Below are positions 8,090 to 16,459 of a stretch of DNA of 50,058 nt, in pieces (the first letter of the stretch is position 1; each line of letters starts with the position of its first letter). The notes below the pieces were generated by a model that saw only the letters and a program-made list of their open reading frames with translations, was not told the DNA's origin and did not search any database. Source of the DNA: Goleter apudmare HA4340-LM2 (GTDB taxonomy: Bacteria; Cyanobacteriota; Cyanobacteriia; Cyanobacteriales; Nostocaceae); contig JAHHHF010000002.1 in NCBI GenBank assembly GCA_019359495.1, positions 1-50,058 of the forward strand. The letters are read 5' to 3'. The position numbers were made by a program, and so were the translations under genes.

Positions 8090-8737
8090 TCACAATGAAT
8101 CAATAAATTTCACGCTTTTAATGCTTCCATCATCCTTGAGAGATGCAATTTTCACCTTCACCGTTTGTCCTTCCTGGAAAAAACTGGCTTTTTTTGGTTC
8201 CTTCTCAGTTAGCTTAATTGTCCCCAAAATTTCGTAAGTGACTTTGTTACCATTAATTTTAGTAACTACTGCATCTAATATCTGATCAACTTTGAAATCT
8301 TGAGATTTAGCAACCTTAGCAATTTCTTTTTGACGTATTGACTCTACAGATGGTGCGCTGGGAGGTGCGATTTCCCCAATTGGCCCTGCATCTTTGTAAT
8401 AACGCATCAGGCGAGATACCCAGCCTAAAATTTGCAGCATTGTATGAGCATCAGTCATGCCTTTGAGATAATCACTACAAGCCTTATCGATGTTGCGGTA
8501 GTAATCTATAGTTCTGCCACTGTGTCCAATTTGTCTACCACTACTGACGAGGGTTTTCAGGTAAGTGGAAAACCGGGAAGTTGCATTTGGTTGCTGGACA
8601 GAGGCGCGGAGGTAAGCAACGGCTTTCCCCAGTTCGTTGACATCTGTGTTGTCTTTGACTAAAGTTTGAGCGATCACATGGGCAATTTCCCACTGTGCAT
8701 CTGTGAGAGATTCTGAGGACAATTCAGTTATAGTCAT
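8090..8737 (-). CDS. unknown protein at the end of the type III-D operon (helical domain plus OB/S1-like tail)
   Basis: I do not recognise the family of this 215-residue protein. Residues about 10-118 are helical, with a block RTIDYYRNIDKACSDYLKG and an aromatic/basic helix LGWVSRLMRYYKDA. Residues about 145-215 form a beta-rich module (DQILDAVVTKING, TYEILGTIKL, FQEGQTVKVKIASLKDDG) that looks like an OB or S1-like RNA-binding fold. Its position on the same strand as the Cas genes, though behind a HigBA pair, suggests a role with the CRISPR complex or its RNA. The helical part could be a Cas11-like small subunit, but that is a guess. The start is the ATG at 8737. Confidence 0.65.
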   Translation of the reverse strand: MTITELSSESLTDAQWEIAHVIAQTLVKDNTDVNELGKAVAYLRASVQQPNATSRFSTYLKTLVSSGRQIGHSGRTIDYYRNIDKACSDYLKGMTDAHTMLQILGWVSRLMRYYKDAGPIGEIAPPSAPSVESIRQKEIAKVAKSQDFKVDQILDAVVTKINGNKVTYEILGTIKLTEKEPKKASFFQEGQTVKVKIASLKDDGSIKSVKFIDSL

Positions 8738-8788
8738 AATTAATAGATTTCCAATAGAAGTTCGCAGTTTTTGGGGTAGCGCAGCGAT

Positions 8789-9187
8789 TTATGCAAATAA
8801 GCTGGGTTCAACATGAAAAAATTCTCCCAGCTTTTGCGCTTGTTCTGGGGTGATTTTTTGTTCTCCATTTAAAATCTGATCCATCAAATGTTTTGAGCCT
8901 AAAACAACCTCTAAATCTTCTCTAGTTTTCTCAGATTGTTCTAAAAGGAACAAAAGCATTGATTGAGGACTAATCTGCTCATCAAGTTGATAATATTCTC
9001 GTTCAAATTTTTCAATTAAAGTAATCAATAATTCATATAGTTCATGTTCTTCAGGGTTGCGTTCCCTGTGCATTAAATCTTCCACAATAGCTAACGCTGC
9101 TTCATTCTCTGCCTCAGTCCTGATAATCTTAGGCAAATAAGCTGTTAATAACTCTCTATATTTTTCGGGATTAAAAATAAGGGTCAT
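8789..9187 (-). CDS. higA: HigA-like antitoxin (COG5499 type)
   Basis: The 132-residue protein has the architecture of HigA antitoxins: an N-terminal helical dimer region with the acidic block IVEDLMHRERNPEEHELYELL, then a C-terminal XRE-type HTH (SQSMLLFLLEQSEKTREDLEVVLGSK, then ILNGEQKITPEQAQKLGEFF, read here in parts). The ATG at 9187 has a strong Shine-Dalgarno (AAGGAGGAATG) inside the end of the toxin gene, so the genes overlap by 17 bases. It pairs with the HigB-like toxin just upstream. The pair sits inside the CRISPR operon and may have inserted there. Confidence 0.85.
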   Translation of the reverse strand: MTLIFNPEKYRELLTAYLPKIIRTEAENEAALAIVEDLMHRERNPEEHELYELLITLIEKFEREYYQLDEQISPQSMLLFLLEQSEKTREDLEVVLGSKHLMDQILNGEQKITPEQAQKLGEFFHVEPSLFA

Positions 9188-9470
9188 TTTTCCATTCCTC
9201 CTTATCGTATTCAGCATGAGTGAGGATATATTTAATATAAATTAATTGTCCTTCATAATCTATACTGACAATCAATCGATAATTATTTCCTTTGATATTA
9301 AAAACAGTAAAATTACTGGCCGCTTCAGCTTTAGGGAAAACTTTTTGTACCTCGATTAAATTCGACCATTTAGCTTTACTAGCAACTTTGTACCAGTTGC
9401 TAAGAGCTTCTTGAGAATCTGCATGTTTTTTTACATATTCTCTTATTATTTTAAAACTGATAACGTGCAT
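9171..9470 (-). CDS. higB: HigB-like mRNA interferase toxin (COG4680 type)
   Basis: The 99-residue protein follows the HigB pattern of COG4680: MHVISFKIIREYVKKHADS at the N-terminus, ALSNWYKVASKAKWSNLIEV, the core NNYRLIVSIDYEGQLIYIKYI, and a C-terminal HAEYDKEEWKN in which the His and Tyr are typical of the family. Such toxins cut translated mRNAs. It is followed by its antitoxin gene with a short overlap. The gap to the upstream RAMP gene is 21 bases, so it may be transcribed with the CRISPR operon. Whether it works with the CRISPR system or only hitchhikes cannot be told from sequence. Confidence 0.85.
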   Translation of the reverse strand: MHVISFKIIREYVKKHADSQEALSNWYKVASKAKWSNLIEVQKVFPKAEAASNFTVFNIKGNNYRLIVSIDYEGQLIYIKYILTHAEYDKEEWKNDPYF

Positions 9471-9491
9471 CTGTTAAAGAGTCTGTCATAA

Positions 9492-10553
9492 TTAGTACAT
9501 TCCCGATGGGGGTTCGCGGTCGGTGGGATAGCGCAAAATTGCAGCGAGTTCTTCTAGCTGCTGTTTTTGAATCAAGCGCGAGTGGGCTGCTTGAATATTT
9601 TCTTTAATGAATTGTTGTAATTTTTCGCCAATTAACTCATCAGATTGATTGAGATTATAGGATGAATAACGCTGTTTGAGATTTTGCGGTTGGTGGATTT
9701 TGTCGATTGTGGTTGTCATAGTTCCCATACCTATCGGTTTACCACCACCAACTTTTAAAGCAATAGTATATTTGCTATCTTGTCCTAAGATAATGAATAA
9801 TGTTCCTAATTCTTCTGCTGTCAAATTTTTGAAGTGTAATTGAGTTTTAAAAGTATATTCTCTCCCCGCTTGTTGGACAGGAATACCAGAATTTTGATCC
9901 TTATCAATTGCTCTATTAGTGTTATAATAAAACTTGCGCCCGGCTACTTTACCGCGAATAAAGTATGCACTACTTTCATCTGGACGGGGACGATACAAAG
10001 AAGGCATAAACCCTGTAGAAGAGCCAATACTTTCACATTTCGCATCGTTGAAATCTAGCAAACCTTGCCAATTTAACGCACCAAATACTCTACTAGCGGG
10101 GCAAAGTTGTTCTTTATCATTACAAGGTAAGCGTTCATTGGGATATTTATTATCTCTTTTATACTTATTAGTAACAACTGCTAAAGTACTATTAGTAATT
10201 GCCTCATATACAGACCGAATACAACCTTTAAGGGAACTACCTTGAATAGAGAGTTTTTGGTCAACACCCTGTACCATTGTTTTAATTAAGGGAATGCGGT
10301 TATTACCAATATCGCTACCCATGACAACTACCCCAGTGGAGACGTGGAGAGATGTCTGCACTTTCAGGGTAAGGAATAATGTACCATGTAGGCGATCGCT
10401 AAAATATTTGTGATGTCCAGCAGGACGCTGTAAATTAGGGCGTTCTTGCGGAAACGAAACGAATTCATAAGGTTTTGGCGGAAGTTCTGGCGATGAACCC
10501 CCACCGCTAGGACGGTTAGGTGGTTGAGGTCTTTGTGGACGATTTGCAGTCAT
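9492..10553 (-). CDS. type III-D RAMP (Cas7-like) with proline-rich N-terminus
   Basis: The RAMP fold is indicated by the glycine-rich loop SIQGSSLKGCIRSVYEAI (around residue 100) and by the late motif VGGGKPIGMGTM (around residue 270). A Cys-containing segment NERLPCNDKEQLCPASRVFG precedes the core. RAMPs of this type form the crRNA-bound backbone of type III complexes. The first 35 residues are very rich in Pro, Arg and Gly and are probably disordered; they could bind RNA or a partner. The ATG at 10553 lies two bases from the csx19 stop. The last 30 residues are helical and basic. Confidence 0.82.
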   Translation of the reverse strand: MTANRPQRPQPPNRPSGGGSSPELPPKPYEFVSFPQERPNLQRPAGHHKYFSDRLHGTLFLTLKVQTSLHVSTGVVVMGSDIGNNRIPLIKTMVQGVDQKLSIQGSSLKGCIRSVYEAITNSTLAVVTNKYKRDNKYPNERLPCNDKEQLCPASRVFGALNWQGLLDFNDAKCESIGSSTGFMPSLYRPRPDESSAYFIRGKVAGRKFYYNTNRAIDKDQNSGIPVQQAGREYTFKTQLHFKNLTAEELGTLFIILGQDSKYTIALKVGGGKPIGMGTMTTTIDKIHQPQNLKQRYSSYNLNQSDELIGEKLQQFIKENIQAAHSRLIQKQQLEELAAILRYPTDREPPSGMY

Positions 10554-10555
10554 AA

Positions 10556-10999
10556 TTATTGTTTAATTGTCAAAGCGACAAAGTGAACTGTAGAGGTTTG
10601 TTTATCGATAAAATAGCGTTGAGCGATATCTATTTCTTGAGCAGGAAATCCTTTAGGAAAACGAGTTTCTGTAGGTGAATGTAAATGAGCATCTCTGTCT
10701 TGAGTTTCCCAATCTTTACCCACAGGGATAAAATCAGAATATTCACCAGCAACACTCAAAAGCAGAACTTCATAACTATCTTTGCGCTTATACTTCCACC
10801 TCAATTCACAATTTTGATTAAACATCTGTCCCTCAAGCATTGGGAAGTCTTTTTCTGTTGGTGCTAGTTTCCAATCATGACTAACTTTGTGAGTCCAACG
10901 TAAGAAGTAATAACTTTGCTCACTTGCTAATTTTTGAATTAAATTTAGCAATTCAGTAACTGATAAAAGTTCTTTTTTCACACCGACAAAAGCCGTCAT
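10556..10999 (-). CDS. csx19: Csx19-like type III-D protein
   Basis: The 147-residue protein has features I associate with Csx19 (TIGR03984), a small component found in type III-D loci: YYFLRWTHKVSHDW early, ELRWKYKRKDSYEVLLLS in the middle, and the striking Asp/His-rich segment GKDWETQDRDAHLHSPTETR, then AQRYFID and VHFVALTIKQ at the end. The biochemical role is not established. The start at 10999 is chosen because its ATG overlaps the upstream RAMP stop as ATGA, typical of coupled genes; a longer reading to 11026 would run into that gene. Confidence 0.75.
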   Translation of the reverse strand: MTAFVGVKKELLSVTELLNLIQKLASEQSYYFLRWTHKVSHDWKLAPTEKDFPMLEGQMFNQNCELRWKYKRKDSYEVLLLSVAGEYSDFIPVGKDWETQDRDAHLHSPTETRFPKGFPAQEIDIAQRYFIDKQTSTVHFVALTIKQ

Positions 11000-12009
11000 C
11001 TTGATACCCCTAATAAACCACTCCAAGACCTAACAGCCCGTTCAAATAAATCTGTAACTGTACCATCTCGCCAAGTAAGTTGGACACCAAAACCTAAATC
11101 CATCTCTTGTGCAGCAACTGGGGTATCTTGAGAATCTGGTTGAGAGAAACCATATAATTTTGCATCTTCATCTGTTAAAAACTCTCCCGCACCTAAGAGA
11201 AAAGTATTAGCCCATTGTTTTTGACTACCAATAGCCTGAATTTGGCGTTTATCTGCCGACAAAACACAACCAGGATATTGCACAGTCGCTTGATTCAATT
11301 TCACCTGTACAGTACCCAAACCGCGAGATTTAGCAAAACCCAAACCAAACCAACCGTCATTTAAATCGCGCAATACTAAACCAATTAAACCCAACTGGGA
11401 GAGAGTGAAGTTTTTCAAATGAATTTTAGTTTTAAATTCCCCAGCCGTGCAAACTTGATAATTGAAAGGCCCCACTGCAACAGAACCAAACACTCTATCA
11501 ATTGCTACGCCATTACGTTCTTCAATTTTGAGAGGCTGAGACTTATCGGGATAAGCATCTTCAATTCTCAATCTGCTAGCAATGGAAGTATTACCAAATA
11601 TTTGCGAGATAAAGCAGGATTGATTGTAAATTACAGCACCTGGATGAGGATGTTTATCTTCAGGTTTCTTGTTCTTTTCGTCATTTTTCCATTTTGTTAA
11701 ATAGAAGTTGGGATTGTTATCTTGATTTGTTTCATCCAACAAGTTACTAGCCCAAATCTTTTGACTATTTAATTTGGGACGTTGTTCACCTCCTATCGTT
11801 CTAACAATCCTTTCTGCGTGTGCGCGAATCGCACCTTTTAAACTACTTCCCGGTAAATATATAGAACGCCCTCCAGCATGATATGTTTCCACAAATTCCA
11901 TATCTGGTTTAGTCGGATCAGCCCCTTCCTTACCCGATTTAATGAGAATCGGCCCGTCAGGAATTAGGCTTAGATCAATAGTGCAATGGTTAACAAATCT
12001 TTTATGCAT
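10996..12009 (-). CDS. type III-D RAMP (Csm3/Csx7-like, Cas7 group)
   Basis: This 337-residue RAMP has an N-terminal strand with a glycine turn, the loop IYLPGSSLKGAIRAHAERI near residue 57, and CFISQIFGNTSIASRLRIEDAY in the middle. It also has the marker GVAIDRVFGSV and the final glycine-rich loop WFGLGFAKSRGLGTVQV near residue 225. These are the signatures of SSO1426-type Cas7 proteins. It would form one segment of the backbone and may cut target RNA through an Asp in the loop before the glycine motif. The last 75 residues are an extension beyond the core fold. The gene overlaps csx19 by four bases. Confidence 0.85.
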   Translation of the reverse strand: MHKRFVNHCTIDLSLIPDGPILIKSGKEGADPTKPDMEFVETYHAGGRSIYLPGSSLKGAIRAHAERIVRTIGGEQRPKLNSQKIWASNLLDETNQDNNPNFYLTKWKNDEKNKKPEDKHPHPGAVIYNQSCFISQIFGNTSIASRLRIEDAYPDKSQPLKIEERNGVAIDRVFGSVAVGPFNYQVCTAGEFKTKIHLKNFTLSQLGLIGLVLRDLNDGWFGLGFAKSRGLGTVQVKLNQATVQYPGCVLSADKRQIQAIGSQKQWANTFLLGAGEFLTDEDAKLYGFSQPDSQDTPVAAQEMDLGFGVQLTWRDGTVTDLFERAVRSWSGLLGVSR

Positions 12010-12039
12010 AGCTATATTTAGTTGAAGAAATATTGCAGA

Positions 12040-12660
12040 TTAGGCAGCAACTAGATTATTTAGCTGCAATTCACATTGTTGAAAGATAAAATTCACAATA
12101 GCAAATAATTTATCTAGCTCATAAATGGTGTAAAATATGATGTTTCTAGTAAATTTATCTGCTTCTAATTTGCCAAATTGCCATGTATCTCCATTAGAAA
12201 CAATACCAAAGATAACTATTTCATCTTCTCCGTGCAGTTTTTGGGATGCTATCATTTCTGCTAAACATTGCGCCCAACCTGTTTGAAAGTTATCTTGTTT
12301 AGCTTCTACTAAAACGAAGTATGGCTTGTCAAATACTACCTTTCCTAAAGGAGAACGTTTAGCCAAAATATATTCAGGGAAGCCAGATAATTTCTCATCA
12401 TAGTTAAGACAATAATGACTCCACAAAACAAATTTACTGCTATATAGTTTCCAAACTTGTTTTAATACTGGAGATATCAAATTTTCACATATAGCAAATT
12501 CAGAACATGTAACTGCGCCTTCTCGCATCGTAAATTCTAAATCTTCTCGGAAGTAATCAGGAATATTGAATTTAACTTCACCGATAAAATTCGCTTCAGT
12601 ATAGGTGACTTGAAACGCTTTGAGAACTTCACCGATAGTTTTGTAGCCACTGAAAGCCAT
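12040..12660 (-). CDS. PD-(D/E)XK nuclease-like protein within the CRISPR operon
   Basis: This is not a RAMP. The 206-residue protein carries a block VVFDKPYFVLVEAKQDNFQTGWAQCLAEM (quoted in parts: FDKPYFVLVEAKQDN and GWAQCLAEM). It resembles the beta-strand E-x-K core and following Gln-containing helix of restriction-endonuclease-like folds. Related-looking proteins are common in cyanobacteria outside CRISPR loci. It lies between two RAMP genes on the same strand with gaps of two and about 30 bases, so co-expression is very likely. It may be a cargo nuclease or a structural relic. The preceding half (residues 30-90) is helical and aromatic. Confidence 0.65.
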   Translation of the reverse strand: MAFSGYKTIGEVLKAFQVTYTEANFIGEVKFNIPDYFREDLEFTMREGAVTCSEFAICENLISPVLKQVWKLYSSKFVLWSHYCLNYDEKLSGFPEYILAKRSPLGKVVFDKPYFVLVEAKQDNFQTGWAQCLAEMIASQKLHGEDEIVIFGIVSNGDTWQFGKLEADKFTRNIIFYTIYELDKLFAIVNFIFQQCELQLNNLVAA

Positions 12661-12662
12661 AA

Positions 12663-13583
12663 TTAACCTCCTGAAGCAATTGAGTTGGTAGAATTTTGAG
12701 CTAACTTGTCAGTTAAATGATTGATCAAAGACTGTGCCCAAGTATTTTTAAACTGCTTACCATCTTCATAGATTGATGTATCGCTATTATCTTCATTTAC
12801 CAATGTTTGCAAGTATTGCAACAATTTTTCAGGGTTGTTATCGACATCAATCCATGTCATCTTGTCAATATCTAGTTTAACGACACCCAAGCCACGCGAT
12901 CGCCCTCCACCCAGAGGTATTTGTTCAGTTTCAAACTGGTGTAAGCCAATCATCAATAAACCCAGTTCCCAAGGTTCTGCATTTTCGACTACCGCTTTAA
13001 ACTCAAACTGCGTCGCTGCTGGAACTACTTGGAAGTCGTAGAGTTTCCCATCGGCGGATGTTTCGGTATCTCTATCAATAGATACACCGTCTCTTTCTTG
13101 GTATTGTCCAAACCAGGTGTCAGCAACTACAGTTAAATCTCTGACTTGGAATTTGCTAGCAATCCAGGGTGAACCAAATACAAGAGAGGTGAGATCGGTT
13201 TCACTGATAATTTTCTCTGTAAGTAACTGATCCCTTTTTGCACTCCGTTCTTCCTGCGGATATTGCTCAAGTTCTTGTTCTACTTGTTTTTTAATACCAT
13301 TTTCTCCATTCAGACGTTCGTTTGTAATTGACCATTCTGCTTCTATAGCGGGATTAGCTGCTAGGCTTAAATCAATACCTCTGAGGAAACTTTCGAGACG
13401 CGATCGCATTGCACCTTTGAAGCTTGAACCTGGTATTAATGGATTACCCAAAGCATCTTTAATTACAGGTAAATCTGAGCCAATTGGTTCACTTGAGCGA
13501 CCTGCACTGATGCGTAGTGCTGTAATTGTGGTGAGTGTACCTGTGATTTCTAGACGGTTTTTGAATGTGTCAAACATAATCAT
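12663..13583 (-). CDS. type III-D RAMP (Csm3/Csx7-like, Cas7 group)
   Basis: This 306-residue Cas7-type RAMP has the N-terminal strand with ALRISAGRS, then GSDLPVIKDALGNPLIPGSSFKGAMR (read in parts). In the latter, the Asp residues before the glycine loop sit where Csm3 has its target-RNA-cutting Asp. It also has LVFGSPWIASKFQVRDL, GVSIDRDTETSADG and the final loop IPLGGGRSRGLGVVKLDI near residue 230. It would bind crRNA and cut target RNA at 6-nt steps if the Asp is active. The C-terminus is an acidic helical tail. The start is the ATG at 13583; a second Met lies two residues in. Confidence 0.87.
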   Translation of the reverse strand: MIMFDTFKNRLEITGTLTTITALRISAGRSSEPIGSDLPVIKDALGNPLIPGSSFKGAMRSRLESFLRGIDLSLAANPAIEAEWSITNERLNGENGIKKQVEQELEQYPQEERSAKRDQLLTEKIISETDLTSLVFGSPWIASKFQVRDLTVVADTWFGQYQERDGVSIDRDTETSADGKLYDFQVVPAATQFEFKAVVENAEPWELGLLMIGLHQFETEQIPLGGGRSRGLGVVKLDIDKMTWIDVDNNPEKLLQYLQTLVNEDNSDTSIYEDGKQFKNTWAQSLINHLTDKLAQNSTNSIASGG

Positions 13584-13597
13584 TTACCTATAAGATA

Positions 13598-14770
13598 TTA
13601 TTTTTTAATTCCTTCTCTTTTGTATATATATTCATGTGTGCCATAATATCGGAGTGATAATCGCCCTCCTGCTGCAACTTTGCAACTAACTCTTCGTGTC
13701 TGGGCTGTAATATTGATATGATCAATGTCTGTTCCCTGGTATCTCCTCAGCCTTACAATATCATCATTTTTTAAGGCACTAATCCCATCATTATTCGTAC
13801 TTAAAATATAAGCTGATCTAGCTATCCGTTCCTGCAAATGAATTTTTTCTTGAGTATCCAAAGTATTTTTATAATCTTCTTTAAAATTGTCGGTATAGTC
13901 AAGTTTGCCTATGTTTGAGTAATCTAATAAATTTTTTGAAAGCAAAATATCCTTGCACTGACTCCAAATTAATTGTCCCCAAGTAGATAGAGTCATTTCC
14001 TTATCAATAATCAACACCCATTCTTTTGGAACTTTTTTAGCTTCTTCCCAAAAAGCAGGTATCTCACCAACTGCCATCATAGCTAATTGTACTTTATATT
14101 GTTCAACCCTCTCAGTGTCAATTGATATCGGTAATTTAGGAATTTTTATTACCTGATTATTAGCTCCTTCAAACACATAAATAATTTCATCAGCGTAGAA
14201 CATACCTATGGTATTAAAGTACCCCTGTAAAGCTTTGAATCCACCAACTAAATTAAGACAAATTTGATGCTTATCATCTTTATATTTTTGAATCGTATCT
14301 TGCATTGCCGGAATTAATTTTGCCATGCTTTCTGTAAAAACAGTAGTGCTTGCAAGTGAAAGCTCAGGCTGAATCAAGGAAATTGTATTATTTATACCCT
14401 GATTTTTCAAAAATGATTCGATTAATTTAGCAGCTATTTCTCCTTGAGCAGTATCCGTGGCAATGAGAATGTGAGTATCTGATATTCCTAGGTCTAAATT
14501 CTCTGCATATAACCCGTAAATACCATTCAATTCCGCACTAATATTCCGAATTTCTGTAATATCTGTTTCCTCATCAAAAAGCTGTTTTTCTGCCCGTTCC
14601 TTTAATTTAAGGATAATTTTTAAAACATCTTTTTCGTATTGCTCTATATATTCATGTGTATAATTTGCTGTCTCATTAAGACGGCTATTCCAATCTTTCG
14701 GATCTATTCTGTCTTTAACTTGATTAGTTAATAAACTTGTACCAATAGTAGAAATTACAAGACGATGCAT
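13598..14770 (-). CDS. CARF-RelE effector (Cami1-like), cOA-activated translation inhibitor
   Basis: The N-terminus (MHRLVISTIGTSLLTNQ) is the first strand and ligand loop of a CARF domain, and ICLNLVGGFKALQGYFNTIG near residue 172 is the second conserved CARF loop, so the first 220 residues should bind cyclic oligoadenylate. The last 60 residues (VRLRRYQGTDIDH, then VSCKVAAGGRLSLRYYGTHEYIYK in parts) look like a RelE-type domain with basic and Tyr residues. CARF-RelE proteins such as Cami1 cut mRNA at the ribosome when cOA binds. The middle region (220-330) is helical. I chose the ATG at 14770 over an upstream TTG. The assignment of the C-terminal domain is an inference. Confidence 0.72.
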   Translation of the reverse strand: MHRLVISTIGTSLLTNQVKDRIDPKDWNSRLNETANYTHEYIEQYEKDVLKIILKLKERAEKQLFDEETDITEIRNISAELNGIYGLYAENLDLGISDTHILIATDTAQGEIAAKLIESFLKNQGINNTISLIQPELSLASTTVFTESMAKLIPAMQDTIQKYKDDKHQICLNLVGGFKALQGYFNTIGMFYADEIIYVFEGANNQVIKIPKLPISIDTERVEQYKVQLAMMAVGEIPAFWEEAKKVPKEWVLIIDKEMTLSTWGQLIWSQCKDILLSKNLLDYSNIGKLDYTDNFKEDYKNTLDTQEKIHLQERIARSAYILSTNNDGISALKNDDIVRLRRYQGTDIDHINITAQTRRVSCKVAAGGRLSLRYYGTHEYIYKREGIKK

Positions 14771-14810
14771 ACAACTCAAACCTCAAAATATGAACAATGT
14801 AAATTAATAG

Positions 14811-15218
14811 TCAAAGATTATTTTTATAGACTAAGTATCTTGCGCCATAACCTAAGTAAAGCCTAGTAAGTTGTAACCATACTGAATTAAAATCATCAGA
14901 TTTTGCTTGTTTAGCAATTGTTTTTGCTTTTTCTTGAAGAGTTTTGTTAATATCCTTAATTATTCTACTAGCTAAAGAATTTTCGCCCTTACCCCATTTA
15001 TCACCACGACCAACTTGATAAAGTAAGAAGTTTTTGATAACTTCTATACTTTCAGTTGTATCAGCAACTCGTACTAAATTACGAAATTGTGATTCTTCTA
15101 AACCTTTATATGATGTTTCATCTAAAGCTGTTTGAATATCAATTACTAATTGATCCTCGGCTTTACGGATTCCGTCCTGAATCTTGAGTTGTTTTTGTTG
15201 TTCTGAAAAATCATTCAT
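14811..15218 (-). CDS. type III-D small subunit (Csm2/Cas11-like)
   Basis: The 135-residue, all-helical protein fits the type III small subunit. It has an N-terminal acidic/Gln-rich helix, the block SQFRNLVRVADTTESIEVIK, FLLYQVGRGDKWGKG, and a final helix WLQLTRLYLGYGARYLVY with the aromatic and basic residues typical of the Csm2 C-terminal helix. Small subunits line the belly of the complex and contact target RNA. Its ATG overlaps the csx10 stop by four bases. Position next to csx10 supports the call. The sequence family is too divergent to name with certainty. Confidence 0.75.
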   Translation of the reverse strand: MNDFSEQQKQLKIQDGIRKAEDQLVIDIQTALDETSYKGLEESQFRNLVRVADTTESIEVIKNFLLYQVGRGDKWGKGENSLASRIIKDINKTLQEKAKTIAKQAKSDDFNSVWLQLTRLYLGYGARYLVYKNNL

Positions 15219-16459
15219 ACTGCATCCTCTCTAAATACAAGATGAAAATTATTACAAATTTCTACTTGGCCAAAACCTTCAGAAGTGCGATCGCCTAAAC
15301 CTTTTAGCTCTAAATCAGCTAAAACGGTATACCAACTATCCGGATTTGTCGTGCTAAATAAATAAACTGCACCTTTATTGGTGATTAGTTCTACATCTTT
15401 CATTAATCCCCAAGCTGCATTCCAACCTGAGCGATAATCGTAACTACTGTAAGCAACTTCAAGTTTCAATGAATCATCGTCTATATTTGCGAATTGCTTT
15501 AACATCTGTGCAGAAATCACAGTGGTGCGTTGCCATTTTTCAGTTAAAATTGCATCGGCTTGTAAATCCAAAGTAAAGTAAGTACGTTTGGGTAATTCCT
15601 CAATTGGATTACCAAAAACTGACCACTTTTGCCCACGGTTTTGTAACTTGTTATTAAATTTTATAACTTTTGTTTTGACATCATTTTGTGCATCAATAGG
15701 CTTGTATGTTGTAATCTCAACCCTTCCTAATCCCCGTGATGTTGAACCACCTAAGCGGAAGTTTTTATGATGACTAGAAATGAATTGCTGTAGCGTTTTC
15801 GCTAACTCGTTATTAATAATAATTGCTGACTTGTAAATAACAGGTTTTGGGTTTTTACCTCGTGACTCAGATTCATTGATCACTTCTAGGCTGTAAAGTA
15901 TTTCTTCTTCTGATGTAGCACGTCTTCTGTTAATGCCCACTCGTGTCAACAAACGTTTATTAGACGATAGCTGATAATATTCATCATTCAATATACTATA
16001 AAAAGTTATGCTAGGTGAATCAACTCGTTTTCCATCTGTTGGACAATTTGGATCATAGGCTAAACCATGTAACTCAAATAAAAATCTATCAATTAGGGTA
16101 TCAAATACTCCGTTATTTTCTGGTTTAAATCCTGACTGTGCTTTAGAACTCAGTGCTGTAGTCGGTAAAATTTTTATCTCATCTTGAATTACAAAATCTT
16201 CACCCAGGTATAATACAGCAGGATAAGCATTTTGAAAAATAGCTGGTTCATCACTCAAAAATAAAGCCTGAAAATCACCACCATCTTCGCTCAGATTATC
16301 AAACTGTTTACCTGATTGTTTTAAAATTTCACTCGCAACCGCCCCACGAATCACGCTACCAGGAATATAATCTTCACATTCGCTTACCGAACCACCTGGT
16401 TTTTGTCGAGAAATTGCTAAGGGAGATAACGCCTTAATCTCTAACTCAATACGTTTCAT
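15215..16459 (-). CDS. csx10: Csx10, type III-D RAMP (Cas5 group)
   Basis: Csx10 is the Cas5-like subunit that marks type III-D; it would cap the crRNA 5' handle next to Cas10. The 414-residue protein begins with ELEIKALSPLAISRQKPGG and YIPGSVIRGAVASEIL (glycine loop near residue 35). It has LGGSTSRGLGRVEITTY near residue 235 and ends with LELKGLGDRTSEGFGQVEIC near residue 385: two RAMP domains, each with its glycine-rich loop. It overlaps the neighbouring genes on both sides by four bases, so translation is coupled from the upstream RAMP through to the small subunit. Confidence 0.88.
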   Translation of the reverse strand: MKRIELEIKALSPLAISRQKPGGSVSECEDYIPGSVIRGAVASEILKQSGKQFDNLSEDGGDFQALFLSDEPAIFQNAYPAVLYLGEDFVIQDEIKILPTTALSSKAQSGFKPENNGVFDTLIDRFLFELHGLAYDPNCPTDGKRVDSPSITFYSILNDEYYQLSSNKRLLTRVGINRRRATSEEEILYSLEVINESESRGKNPKPVIYKSAIIINNELAKTLQQFISSHHKNFRLGGSTSRGLGRVEITTYKPIDAQNDVKTKVIKFNNKLQNRGQKWSVFGNPIEELPKRTYFTLDLQADAILTEKWQRTTVISAQMLKQFANIDDDSLKLEVAYSSYDYRSGWNAAWGLMKDVELITNKGAVYLFSTTNPDSWYTVLADLELKGLGDRTSEGFGQVEICNNFHLVFREDAV

